A stretch of DNA of 64,000 nucleotides from positions 124,001-188,000 of the forward strand of contig NZ_CZJT01000088.1 in the NCBI RefSeq assembly GCF_900010755.1, in the 5' to 3' direction. A program made the position numbers and the translations under genes. The notes under the pieces are model-generated. The model was given only the letters and a program-made list of their open reading frames with translations. It did no database searches and was not told the origin of the DNA. The stretch is from Paeniglutamicibacter antarcticus. GTDB lineage: Bacteria > Actinomycetota > Actinomycetes > Actinomycetales > Micrococcaceae. Shown here one piece after another: positions 34,758 through 43,522 of the stretch; position 1 is the stretch's first letter, and each line of letters begins with the position of its first letter.

Positions 34758-35093
34758 CTAAACCCGTGTGATGGAGAGTTGTTGCAGGTCAGGAGATGGA
34801 GAGTCCTGGGATCTTGGCAACTGGGAGGCGCTCGTTGCCGGCGCGGGCGCCGCTCCGAAAAGGCCGGCGGTGTCGGGCCGCGGTGCTATCTGTTCAAACG
34901 TCAAAATTGGCTGGGCAGCTGAACTGCAATCCGGCGCCTCTGGCATGTCCGAGGGACAATGCGTCTCATGGACGGCAGCAATGGCTTGGGTTTCCGAGCC
35001 GTGCTCGGCTTTCGTTGCGGTATGAGCCGAAAATGACAGGCACGCAGGCACCAAGAAGGAGAGGGCAAGGAACAAAGCAAATACGCGCTTCAC
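34758..35093 (-). CDS. Small exported protein of unknown function
   Basis: A 111-residue protein with a Sec signal (MKRVFALFLALSFLVPACLSFSA) and a short mature part that contains His and Cys in ETHCPSDMPEAPDCSS. Start codon GTG at 35093. It is 74 bases upstream of the DUF305 gene on the same strand and is probably the first gene of that group, so a metal-related periplasmic or surface role is possible. No named family was recognised. Confidence 0.6.
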   Translation of the reverse strand: MKRVFALFLALSFLVPACLSFSAHTATKAEHGSETQAIAAVHETHCPSDMPEAPDCSSAAQPILTFEQIAPRPDTAGLFGAAPAPATSASQLPRSQDSPSPDLQQLSITRV

Positions 35094-35240
35094 TGCCGAG
35101 TCATCCTTCCTCGCTTTTTGATTGAAATATCAACAATACGAAGCGTAATTGTGTGAATCCTGTGAACTGCCCGGTGGCAGTGGGCTCCCGGGGAGCGATT
35201 CGTTCAGTGCAATTTTCGAATAGCATGCCATCGAATGTAA

Positions 35241-35254
35241 AATATTCGAATATT
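35241..35254. promoter_or_regulatory. 14-base palindrome between divergent genes
   Basis: AATATTCGAATATT is a perfect palindrome in an A+T-rich stretch between the small exported protein (minus) and the M50-like protease (plus). A related TTTTCGAATAG occurs 30 bases away. It may be an operator for one or both promoters. Confidence 0.4.
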
Positions 35255-35373
35255 AGTTCATTTACTTTCCTGCGTTCAAAGGGTGACTTTCCCTCTGCGG
35301 CGTCGGAATAAAACAAGCGCTTACGTCGGACGGTTTATGACTCGTCCACAGAATGCACCAGTAGGGTTGGCGA

Positions 35374-36108
35374 ATGCAGATAGTAGACGTGTGGTGGCAA
35401 GCTGTCCTCAAGGGTTTCGTGAAAAGCGAACCCCTGAGTTTCACGCTGCTGCCGATCCTGGCGATCATCGTCGTCTGCATCGCACTGACAGTTCCCAGGG
35501 CCACCTGGCGGTACTTCGGCCTGTATGTCACCTTCGTGCACGAACTGGGCCATGCATTCGCTGCACTCATGACCGGACGTTTTGTCCACGGACTGAAAAT
35601 CGGTTTGGATCATTCCGGTGAACTTGTCAGTAGCGGAAAACCTGGATTTTCCGCAGCCTGGAGCGGCTTCTGGGGTTACCCGGTGCCGGCCTTGGTCGGG
35701 ACGTTGTTGATCGGATCGACGTACTACGGATTCGGATCGGCGGCTTTGTCCATCGGGGCTTTGATCCTGCTGGTGTCGTTGATTTTCCTGCGTAACTGGG
35801 TCGGGATTCTCGTGGCGCTTGCCTCTGCAGCGATCGCGCAGTTGCTGGTGGTCTTCACCCCAACGGCCGCGATTGCGTGGGTGGTGCTGACCTTGGGTCT
35901 CATGCTGCTGATCGGTGGGGTCCGTGATGTCTTCAAGGTGCTGGGGGTGCACGTCAGCCGCAGGGAGCTCATCGAATCATCGGACGCCTACCTTCTGGCA
36001 ACACGCAGTTGGCTGCCCGCCTGGTTTTGGCTCTTGGGTTTCATCCTTGTCGTGGGTGCCTGCGTCGTTGTCTCAACCCTGATGCTGTCCCTGATGCTGC
36101 GCGGCTAG
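35374..36108 (+). CDS. M50-family site-2-protease-like membrane protein
   Basis: A 244-residue integral membrane protein with about six hydrophobic helices. The zinc protease motif is in the second segment, VTFVHELGHAFAALMTGR, with His56, Glu57 and His60. The usual downstream Asp motif of M50 (NxxPxxxxDG) is not obvious; the family of small Actinobacterial M50 members (M50B-like) often lacks it. It may cleave membrane proteins or signal peptides. It stands alone, reading away from the DUF305 group. The next 318 bases contain no gene. Confidence 0.75.
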   Translation: MQIVDVWWQAVLKGFVKSEPLSFTLLPILAIIVVCIALTVPRATWRYFGLYVTFVHELGHAFAALMTGRFVHGLKIGLDHSGELVSSGKPGFSAAWSGFWGYPVPALVGTLLIGSTYYGFGSAALSIGALILLVSLIFLRNWVGILVALASAAIAQLLVVFTPTAAIAWVVLTLGLMLLIGGVRDVFKVLGVHVSRRELIESSDAYLLATRSWLPAWFWLLGFILVVGACVVVSTLMLSLMLRG

Positions 36109-36426
36109 TTTCCGAAACGCCCGTGCTCCGGCAGCGGCCCTACTGAACGACCCGGCGCTGCCTTACTTGCGCCGGCTGTGCCACCCAGTGATTGAAGCTG
36201 CCGACACGGAGGCGCGAGAGGCCCGTCCTGCGCCAACGCCTACGTAGCTGGTGCGGGGTGCGCGAACGCAGCAACATTACAAGTCGCTAGTCCAACCGCG
36301 CACCGGGGTGAGGTGTACCTGGCAATCCTTGGTGCTTTCTTTCCTAGGGGCGAACAAACCTCCGATGCCGTGAGGCTCGGGTAAGTTAGAGCAACAAGTA
36401 CAAGATGCTGACGCCGCAGAGGGGGA
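36109..36426. other. 318-base intergenic region
   Basis: Sits between the M50-like gene and the unknown 584-residue protein, both on the plus strand. No open frame with coding features and no strong hairpin was seen. It presumably carries the promoter of the downstream gene. Confidence 0.5.
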
Positions 36427-38181
36427 ATGGCCATGGGCCCACAGAATTGGAAATTCTCTGGCCAGGACCTCGCAAGCCACCTATTTGCGCCCCGGCGCCT
36501 GCACACGATCCTCATTACCCGCAGTCTGCGCAGAGACTGCGAGAATTTTGACGTCGATGCAATCTTTGACGAGGTCAAGGACTGGGCGGAAGTCATTGAA
36601 GTGCAATCCGGGCGTATCACCTACGAACTACGCGACAGCCTTCCTAAAGGCTGGGATGTTTTCGGGACGGCTGCCCGCGTCTATCCCATTGGCATGAGCC
36701 CCGAGGGGCCGCCACCAGGGAAGGCCCATATCGTACGCCCCGGGGAGCCCATCAAACAGCTCACCGACGCTGTCATTGACGAAGTCCTATTCTTGCCCAA
36801 TCCCCGTACTCTCGTGGTGCCCACCGCGCCTACTCCTGGGCCCGGTCGACGTGCCGCCGCTCCCGTGCGTACCCTGGCGTCCCCGGGCACAACGTCGTTG
36901 GCCACCGGAAGCCACACGGCACTTGTCTCCGGAACCGTGACGGGTTTTCGGGACAACGGTTTCACCGCCGACATTGCCCTTGACACCGGGAAATCCGCAG
37001 AACTGAAAAGCGAAGACATCTACGCGGGGGCACCGCTGCTGTGGATTTTCGCTGCCGATAGCAGGCTGACAGGTGTTTACGACCCTGCCAGCCGTCAGCT
37101 TTCACTGCGTGATTCGTTGACACATCCGAGGCTGCTGCAGCACTACGCCTGGAATCAAGTCATTTTGTGCCTAGTCCTTGAAGCCGGATCCGAATCCGCG
37201 GTGTTAACCCCCGTGCCGGGTGAAAAAATCACTGTCACCCGGGAAGATGTGTCCTCCAACGAACTCGATGATGTCGATTCCCTGCTGGCCCCCGGACAGG
37301 TGGTGCTTGCGCGCCTTGTCAATGAATCGGGTGTTCGGAAACTCGTGCTCGTTGATGTCGATGACGACGAACCTGTGGCGCCGGCGCCGGCACTGATCCG
37401 CGGAGGCATACCTTGGCTGGCATTGGACCGGGACTACGTTCCGGAACTCTCCGAGTCAGAACCCGCGGTTGCGACCCTGGGCATGCAGGTGATACCCACC
37501 CCCGACAAGCAACGTGAAGCCTTACGGCAGGCACTGTTGAGTATCGATGGTCTCAAATCACAACTGGCGGCGCTTCGACGCCAAGAAGCGGATAGCTCAA
37601 TTGACGAGCTTGCACTCGCCCTGGAACAGACGGCCCGCTACCGCGACGAGGCAAACAAGCTGCGTACGCTCTTGAAAGGCAAGTCCGAGGCGCTCAACGA
37701 ATCGCACAAGGCTGCACGCAAAAAGGCGCGTGCGCAAAATGCGGTGGTGGTTTCGGATGCGAGAGAGAAATTCAACGACCTTGAATTGGCCTTGCGGCAT
37801 GAGTTGTACATGGAATGGGTGGAGCGGGTTCCTGCCAATGAGAAGCCTGATTATCCGTGGACTGAGAACTTCAAAATTGGACCCAAATTTGCCGCCTCGT
37901 TTTATTCCCACGATCCGGTCTTGCGGGCCAAGACACTCAAGGCCCTGACACAGTTGCTGACCGGGCGGGCCGATCGAATGAAGGCACGCGATGTGCACCC
38001 CAAACGAACCGGAAGCGGGGGCGATGACCCGCAAATGGTGCGTGATGAAGACGGAGCCACTTGCTGGCGCATGAGCGTTGAGAACGGTGTTGCCGCTGCC
38101 CGCAGGGTCCATTACTGGAAACTTCCGGACGGAAGCATTGAATTGCATGAATTGGTGGTCCACGACACCTTCGTGCTTTAG
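36427..38181 (+). CDS. Multidomain protein of unknown function with S1-like and coiled-coil parts
   Basis: I do not recognise this 584-residue cytoplasmic protein. Residues 1-125 form an alpha/beta module (LHTILITRSLRRDCENFDVDAIFDEV). Residues 163-205 look like an S1/OB-type beta-barrel (VSGTVTGFRDNGFTADIAL). Residues about 240-312 may hold a second barrel. A long coiled coil covers about 355-450. The C-terminal 135 residues form a compact module with WTENFKIGPKF, DGATCWRMS and RRVHYWKLPDGSIELHELV. The ATG at 36427 has a very close GAGGGGG; the ATG at 36433 is better spaced. Its stop overlaps a convergent small HTH gene by four bases. Confidence 0.7.
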   Translation: MAMGPQNWKFSGQDLASHLFAPRRLHTILITRSLRRDCENFDVDAIFDEVKDWAEVIEVQSGRITYELRDSLPKGWDVFGTAARVYPIGMSPEGPPPGKAHIVRPGEPIKQLTDAVIDEVLFLPNPRTLVVPTAPTPGPGRRAAAPVRTLASPGTTSLATGSHTALVSGTVTGFRDNGFTADIALDTGKSAELKSEDIYAGAPLLWIFAADSRLTGVYDPASRQLSLRDSLTHPRLLQHYAWNQVILCLVLEAGSESAVLTPVPGEKITVTREDVSSNELDDVDSLLAPGQVVLARLVNESGVRKLVLVDVDDDEPVAPAPALIRGGIPWLALDRDYVPELSESEPAVATLGMQVIPTPDKQREALRQALLSIDGLKSQLAALRRQEADSSIDELALALEQTARYRDEANKLRTLLKGKSEALNESHKAARKKARAQNAVVVSDAREKFNDLELALRHELYMEWVERVPANEKPDYPWTENFKIGPKFAASFYSHDPVLRAKTLKALTQLLTGRADRMKARDVHPKRTGSGGDDPQMVRDEDGATCWRMSVENGVAAARRVHYWKLPDGSIELHELVVHDTFVL

Positions 38182-38360
38182 CGCGGTGCCTTGGCAACCG
38201 CTTGAACCGAGTCGCCGGGCATGCGCCACATAAAGTGTGCGGCCATGGCCGCACGGATGCTGTTCTCGCTGACACCGTAAGTTTGCGCGATTTCCGTCAG
38301 CGTCCATCCGGCGGTGCGTAGCTCCATCAATGTCGAATAGGCGGGTATCCCGGTGACCAT
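38178..38360 (-). CDS. Small helix-turn-helix protein
   Basis: A 60-residue protein consisting of little more than one HTH: YSTLMELRTAGWTLTEIAQTYGVSENSIRAAMAAHF. The start ATG 38360 is preceded by GGGAG at good spacing. The C-terminus is short and basic. The stop codons of this gene and of the convergent 584-residue gene overlap (TTAG at 38178-38181), so transcription of one could affect the other. It might be an independent DNA-binding regulator or an excised resolvase-type HTH. Confidence 0.68.
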   Translation of the reverse strand: MVTGIPAYSTLMELRTAGWTLTEIAQTYGVSENSIRAAMAAHFMWRMPGDSVQAVAKAPR

Positions 38361-38532
38361 GACAAACTCCCTTTCGCAGGTGCTGCTTACTTCATTGGAC
38401 TCCGCTGTGCCGACACTTTGGCCTTGCATTTAGGATTCCCCGGCCTGGCGAAATGTTCGGCCACTTTCCGGGTGCTAAACCAGACGATTCGTTAGGCTGA
38501 AGAACCGGCCCGAAATGAAGGAAGCAAAAAAC

Positions 38533-40023
38533 ATGGCGATCTTCGAATACATCACCCGACTCCCATACGACAGGGAAACCGTTTTCACCTGGTTTGAACG
38601 CCCGGGTGCGCTGCCTCGGTTATCGGCCCCCTTCATGGGAAGCATTAGGAAGGAACCGGATAACGGACTGAAGGTCGGTTCGCGGTCGGTGCTCAATGTT
38701 GCAGCCCCGGGAACCTTTGGCATGGGCCTGGGAGCCGCCGTCGCCGCCGGTGCCGGAATACTCGGGCTCCCGGAAACAGCGCGGGCAGAAATTCCCTGGA
38801 AGGCCAAACATATTGAATTTGAACGGGGCCGGTCATTCACTGACATCATGGAATCCGGGCCGCTGGCTCGTTGGGAACACCGGCACTTGTTCTCCGACAC
38901 CACCATTGATGGCAAACGCGGGACCATTGTGCGTGATCTCGTGGAATTCGAGTTGCCGGCGCTGGGTCTGCTGCCCTGGAAAAAGCCACAAAAATTTGCC
39001 GAGCGGGCATTTTCCCGTGAACTCGCCCAAGTCTTTAAATACCGTGAAAACACTCTGCGCGCGGACCTTGAGTTCCACAACAGCTATCCAGCGGCGCCCC
39101 TGACCATCGCAGTCAGTGGAGCCTCTGGAACCATCGGAACCCAGCTGTGCGCCTTGCTGGGCGGTGGGGGACACCGGGTCATCAAGTTGGTCAGGAATGC
39201 AGAAACCGCAAATGGAGTGGACCGGGTGTATTGGAACCCGGAGCTTGGTGTGCTGGATCCTGCGATGCTCTCCACAGTGGATGCGGTGGTCAACCTGGCC
39301 GGGCACACCATTGGCGGAAAGTTCACTGAAGAGACCAAACACAAGATCATTTCCTCCCGGGTGGTCGGAACCACCTTGCTGGCCAAGACTCTGGCGGGGT
39401 TGGCTGCCGACGGGAAGCAACGCTCACTGATCAGTGCATCTGCCATTGGCATCTACGGTGCTTCCCCGCATGGCGGTGCCACCACTGCACCCTTGGGCGA
39501 AGACGCAGCCGTCGGCGGAGACTTCCTGGCACAAGTCTGCACAGCTTGGGAAGCAGCCTGTGATCCGGCCCGCGACGCCGGGGTGAGGGTCGTGAACATC
39601 CGCACCGGTTTGGTCCAAACGCCCGGCTCCGGTGCCTTGCAGCAGATGCTGCCGCTGTTTGCATTTGGGCTTGGCGGTCCGCTTGGGGACAACGCGTGGC
39701 AGTCCTGGGTTGGCATCGATGACATGGCAGGGATCTATGCCCATGTGCTGCTTACCCCGGCGGTTACCGGGCCGCTCAATGCCGTGGCACCTCATCCCGT
39801 CCAAGCATGGGAGTACGCGCAGACCTTGGGACGGGTGCTACGCAGGCCGAGTAAGCTGCCGGTTCCACGATTCGGCCCCAAACTGTTGCTGGGGGAAGAA
39901 GGCGCCAAAGAGTTGGCGTATGCAGACCAGCGAATTTCAAGTGACAAGCTCGTTGCCAGCGGCTATGAGTTCAGACATGGAATCCTAGAGCTCGCGCTCC
40001 GTCACAACCTCGGCCACCCGTAG
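38533..40023 (+). CDS. TIGR01777-family epimerase with N-terminal SRPBCC domain
   Basis: A 496-residue fusion. Residues 1-165 resemble a START/SRPBCC lipid-binding domain (FEYITRLPYDRETVFTWFERPGALPRL, WEHRHLFSD). Residues 170-496 are an extended short-chain dehydrogenase of the TIGR01777 (YfcH-like) family: nucleotide motif VSGASGTIGTQL, VNLAGHTIGGKF, SASAIGIYG, and the C-terminal DUF1731-like LLGEEGAKELAYADQRI. The start ATG 38533 has AAGGA eight bases before. Role unknown; related proteins are linked to cell division inhibitor SulA-like annotations without direct proof. Confidence 0.9.
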   Translation: MAIFEYITRLPYDRETVFTWFERPGALPRLSAPFMGSIRKEPDNGLKVGSRSVLNVAAPGTFGMGLGAAVAAGAGILGLPETARAEIPWKAKHIEFERGRSFTDIMESGPLARWEHRHLFSDTTIDGKRGTIVRDLVEFELPALGLLPWKKPQKFAERAFSRELAQVFKYRENTLRADLEFHNSYPAAPLTIAVSGASGTIGTQLCALLGGGGHRVIKLVRNAETANGVDRVYWNPELGVLDPAMLSTVDAVVNLAGHTIGGKFTEETKHKIISSRVVGTTLLAKTLAGLAADGKQRSLISASAIGIYGASPHGGATTAPLGEDAAVGGDFLAQVCTAWEAACDPARDAGVRVVNIRTGLVQTPGSGALQQMLPLFAFGLGGPLGDNAWQSWVGIDDMAGIYAHVLLTPAVTGPLNAVAPHPVQAWEYAQTLGRVLRRPSKLPVPRFGPKLLLGEEGAKELAYADQRISSDKLVASGYEFRHGILELALRHNLGHP

Positions 40024-40039
40024 CAGCAGGCGGTGATTG

Positions 40040-40900
40040 CTAGCGTAAGGTTCGGCTCGAGCGGAATCCGTCAACGGCCAGAACGACCAAAGCCACAACG
40101 ATCGGCGCGTAGGTGAACGCATCCTTGAAGAACAGTTGCTCGCCCATTGCCACGGCCGCGACCAACAGCAAGACCGGCTCAACATAGCTCAGCAGGCCAA
40201 AGACCGAGAGGGACAGCAAGGACGCGGCTCCTAGGTACAGGAACATGGCCACGGCCCCCAAAACACCAATGGCAAACACCGGAATCAAAGAGTAACCTGG
40301 CTCGGAAACACCGGTGAGAATGAAATACACGGCCAAGGGTGTCAGGAAAAGGACTTCCAAGGTGAACGCGGCGTTGGATTCAAAACGGGCCCGGCGCCTG
40401 GCAGCAAAGTAGACCGGGTAGCCCAGGCAGATCAGCAGCGTTGGCCAAGCCATTCCGCCGGCAAAAACCAGTTGGTGGACGACGCCCGCTGCGGCCAGCG
40501 CGACGGCGTTTTTCTGCCCCTGCGAGAGCCGTTCGGCAAAAAACATGCGCCCCACCACAACCATGACCAAGGGAAGCAAGAAATAGCCCAAGGAGGTGGC
40601 GAGTGCGAAACCGTTCATGGGCGCGTACATGAACAGCCACAGTTGAACACCCACCAGAGCACTGGCAATCGCACCATAGAACAGCAGCCCGGGCCGTGCT
40701 CTGATGCGCCCCAGCAATGACACCATTTCGGCCCGCCGGCCGGGCACCAAGGCATACACCGGGGCCAGGATTAATAACGTCAGCACTATCCGCCAACCGT
40801 AAACTTCATTTGGCCCGATTCCGCTCAGGGTTCCGGAAACGATGAAGATTGTTGCGAATAGTGCTGAGGCAACGATGGAGGCCAGAACGCCACGATTCAT
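40040..40900 (-). CDS. EamA/RarD-type DMT transporter
   Basis: Drug/metabolite exporter of 286 residues with ten hydrophobic helices arranged as two EamA halves. The start MNRGVLASIVASALFATIFIVSG and the central GFALATSLGYFLLPLVMVVVG are typical of the RarD subgroup, the latter containing the GY(F/L) helix motif. Substrate unknown; RarD relatives were named for chloramphenicol sensitivity but substrate transport is not proven. It ends 17 bases after the convergent epimerase stop, and 473 bases of apparent non-coding DNA lie upstream. Confidence 0.87.
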   Translation of the reverse strand: MNRGVLASIVASALFATIFIVSGTLSGIGPNEVYGWRIVLTLLILAPVYALVPGRRAEMVSLLGRIRARPGLLFYGAIASALVGVQLWLFMYAPMNGFALATSLGYFLLPLVMVVVGRMFFAERLSQGQKNAVALAAAGVVHQLVFAGGMAWPTLLICLGYPVYFAARRRARFESNAAFTLEVLFLTPLAVYFILTGVSEPGYSLIPVFAIGVLGAVAMFLYLGAASLLSLSVFGLLSYVEPVLLLVAAVAMGEQLFFKDAFTYAPIVVALVVLAVDGFRSSRTLR

Positions 40901-41373
40901 GACGATGCTCCGTCTCCAGGGGTTTTCATTTCGGGCTTCAGTCTAAGTGGCCGCCCAGCAAAGACTGTCATCAGGCCTCGAATGTGCGCCTGATGAAGGA
41001 GGGAAGCTGGTCCGCTAAGTTGACCGAAACCAAGATCGTCATGGTGTGGGCGACCAATGCACCAAGGCGTAACGACTTGATGCACTGGTTGATCTGCACC
41101 CTTATTCCACGACGCCGACGCGACCAAAAACCAGGGACGAGCGGATATTCGCATCGAAACGGGAGAGCAGTAATCCAACGAAGTAGCCGCGGTCGGCGCG
41201 GAAGGGTCTTGGACCGGTTCGAAGCCGAACTTCAGTAAGCCGTGGGCCGGAATACGGAAGCTTGGCCACCGGCCGTGGCAGGGGCGTCCGCCGTTCAATA
41301 GCCGGTCAGTGTCGAGGCTGCGGCGGCCAAGGTAGTGTGAGGGAGCGGGGGAATTTCATGGCTCTGGGGAACC
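40901..41373. other. 473-base intergenic region, possible degraded gene
   Basis: No complete gene is convincing. One minus-strand frame (about 40980-41110) reads IKSLRLGALVAHTMTILVSVNLADQLPSFIRRTFEA before a stop, which looks protein-like but lacks an upstream body. It may be a gene remnant or a small peptide. No terminator stem was noticed. Confidence 0.35.
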
Positions 41374-42600
41374 TTAGCGTGCTGGTGAGTTGGTGGTCAT
41401 GGCGGGGAGGACTGCATTGATGTTTGACTCGGCAAGCCCGAAGGAAAGCGTCATGCCGATACCACTGGTCACCGAGACCAGGGTAATGGCATCGGTGATG
41501 TTGCGGATCAGCAGCGGGGCAACATCGGAAGATGCGTAGATTCCTTGCCAGCGCTCGATGGGGTGGATGGTTTCCACGTCCAGGACCTTGGCTGCGGCTT
41601 CCAAGAGGGTGTCGGATACGGATTCGGTGAGGAACGGTGCCTGGGTCAGTGCGTAGGCATGGGAATCCCCAAGCAACAACGTTCCATCGGGGCGCTGGGT
41701 GAACATGACATTGGCTCCGATCTCCAACAGGTCCGGCCGCGCTGCTTCGACTTGCCGGCGCAGGGCGCTCGCCGAGGGAAGCACCGTGAAAGCCTCGTAG
41801 CGGAGCATGGAGGTGGCCGTGAGTACCGCGGGAACGATGGTTGTGCTTTCCGGGGCGGCCGCCGAGGTCATTTGCAGGGAACACCTGGTGATCTTGTGTT
41901 CGGCCGCGATTTCGGGGAAGAAGTAGTCAACGTCGTGGCCCACGCAGATGAAGACCTGGTCCGCCTCGTAGGCTCCACGGCTGGTGGTGACCCGCGCCCT
42001 GCGCTGTGTTCCTTCGTCGAATCCAAGTGCGGCGGTGTTGAAATGGACGGCGGCCGAATCCTGCTGGTCCAACCAACCGGCCAGGGTCCCCACCGTGGTG
42101 CGTGGATCAACCCGCAAGTCATCGGCCAGGAATGCGCCACCGCGAATGCCGTTGGTGGTTTCCCGCCCGAGCTTGGCCCGCACCTGCTCGGCGTCGAGAA
42201 CCGTGATTTGCCCCGATGGGCGGACGGCCGAGAATTCGCGCAGCAGCTGGAGTTCGATTTCCGTTGCCGCAACGACGAGTGCTCCGGACTCGAGCGCCCA
42301 GAATCCTGCCTTGTCCGCAAAATTGAGCCAGTGGCGGCGTCCTGCTTGGGCAATATCGTAGAGTTCCCCGTGCTGGGCGGTAATGCATGCGTGGCCGAAG
42401 TTCCGGATCGATGCTCCCACTGCACGGTGGTCTCTTTCGATCACCGTGACACTGAGACCTGCCTGATGGGCAATCGCCGCGTGGGCCAGACCGATGATGC
42501 CGGCGCCGATGACCAGTACGTCACTGCTTGCTACCGGTTCTTGGGTAGCCGAAGAATTCTTTTTAGTGGTGTTCACGGCATTGATGTTTGCCGATTTCAA
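41374..42600 (-). CDS. TIGR03364-family FAD-dependent oxidoreductase (phosphonate catabolism)
   Basis: Flavoprotein of the DAO/GlpD type, 408 residues. The FAD motif is VLVIGAGIIGLAHA near residue 30, followed by VIERDHRAVGASIRNFGHACI, which holds the TIGR03364 signature after the glycine motif. The C-terminal TLVSVTSGIGMTLSFGLAESNI completes the FAD site. The family occurs in aminophosphonate gene clusters, where an oxidative deamination of (methyl)aminoethylphosphonate to phosphonoacetaldehyde has been proposed. The divergent GntR regulator and phosphonatase-like hydrolase next door support that role. Confidence 0.85.
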   Translation of the reverse strand: MKSANINAVNTTKKNSSATQEPVASSDVLVIGAGIIGLAHAAIAHQAGLSVTVIERDHRAVGASIRNFGHACITAQHGELYDIAQAGRRHWLNFADKAGFWALESGALVVAATEIELQLLREFSAVRPSGQITVLDAEQVRAKLGRETTNGIRGGAFLADDLRVDPRTTVGTLAGWLDQQDSAAVHFNTAALGFDEGTQRRARVTTSRGAYEADQVFICVGHDVDYFFPEIAAEHKITRCSLQMTSAAAPESTTIVPAVLTATSMLRYEAFTVLPSASALRRQVEAARPDLLEIGANVMFTQRPDGTLLLGDSHAYALTQAPFLTESVSDTLLEAAAKVLDVETIHPIERWQGIYASSDVAPLLIRNITDAITLVSVTSGIGMTLSFGLAESNINAVLPAMTTNSPAR

Positions 42601-42624
42601 CAGGTCGTTTCAAGCTAAAAGGCG

Positions 42625-42638
42625 CTTGTTCAAACAAG
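42625..42638. promoter_or_regulatory. Inverted repeat between divergent phosphonate genes
   Basis: CTTGTT (42625-42630), CA, AACAAG (42633-42638) lies 24 bases upstream of the oxidoreductase start and 90 bases before the GntR gene. A further CTTGTTTG occurs near 42693. These may be binding sites for the local GntR regulator. Confidence 0.35.
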
Positions 42639-42729
42639 TTCACGAACGGTTCACCTTGGCAGTACTACGGCCATGACCTGTTCATTTCTTGTTTGCCAAA
42701 TCCCCTGAAATTCAGCGATTTCTACTTGT

Positions 42730-43500
42730 ATGCTCAAGGACGTGTTGCCGATAACTGATGAACCCATGCACCAGCGTCTCTCCATTTTCTTCCGCGAACG
42801 AATCACCACAGGGGACTGGAAAGAGGGGCAATCCCTGCCCAGCGAAGCCGAGCTTTGCGCCGAACACGGGGTTTCCCGCGGAACCGTGCGCCAGGCGCTG
42901 GCCACTCTGCGGCGTGAGGGAACGCTGATGGGAGGGCAGGGCAAGCCGCCGCTGGTGGCGCATGCCGTCCCCTCGCAGCCGTTTGCGTCGTTCATGTCGT
43001 TTACCGAATGGGCGCACTCGTTGGGGAAAGAACCCGGGCAGAAGACCTTGGAAATTGCCCGCCGTGGTGCCGAAGCAGAGCTGGCCGGACGGATGGGTTT
43101 GCAACCGGGCGATTCGGTGGTCCAGATCTTGAGACTGAGGTCTCTCGATGGTGTTCCAACGATGCTTGAACGCGGCAGTTTTGTGCCCGAGGTGGGAAAC
43201 CCACTGTTCAATTTTGATCTCGATAGCGGGTCGATCTTCGGACATTTGACGTCGCTCGGCATGGATCTTGCCCGTGGACGACACACCATTGATGCTGTAT
43301 CAGCAGATGCCCTTGATGCTTCGGCGCTGGGGATTGAAATCGGAACTGCACTGCTGCGCGAGCAACGCCTGACATATGACCAGGACGGGAGGGTCCTGGA
43401 ATGTTCGGATGACAGGTACTTGCCGCACCTTGCCAATTTTGTCATTGAAAATACGCGCCAAACAAGGGCTGCAATGATACGAATTCCCTTGGTGGCATAA
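42730..43500 (+). CDS. GntR/HutC-family regulator (UTRA ligand domain)
   Basis: A 256-residue transcription factor. The winged HTH at residues 14-75 reads LSIFFRERITTGDWKEGQSLPSEAELCAEHGVSRGTVRQALATLRREG, the GntR hallmark. The C-terminal UTRA domain includes VVQILRLRSLDGVPTMLERGSFVP and the R-x-x-T-I-D-A segment (RGRHTIDAVSADALDASALG). UTRA regulators bind small metabolites; here a phosphonate or its breakdown product is likely because the gene is flanked by the TIGR03364 oxidoreductase (divergent) and the phosphonatase-like HAD (22 bases downstream). Confidence 0.88.
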   Translation: MLKDVLPITDEPMHQRLSIFFRERITTGDWKEGQSLPSEAELCAEHGVSRGTVRQALATLRREGTLMGGQGKPPLVAHAVPSQPFASFMSFTEWAHSLGKEPGQKTLEIARRGAEAELAGRMGLQPGDSVVQILRLRSLDGVPTMLERGSFVPEVGNPLFNFDLDSGSIFGHLTSLGMDLARGRHTIDAVSADALDASALGIEIGTALLREQRLTYDQDGRVLECSDDRYLPHLANFVIENTRQTRAAMIRIPLVA

Positions 43501-43522
43501 AAACAAATATAAAGGAATAAAA

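Noticed and set aside
41210-41240. GGTTCGAA-containing stretch considered as a tRNA T-arm
   Set aside because: No matching acceptor, D or anticodon arms surround it.
40897-41298. Minus-strand open frame of 133 codons
   Set aside because: It lacks protein-family features, is Pro/His/Arg-rich, and a different frame of the same strand looks more protein-like.
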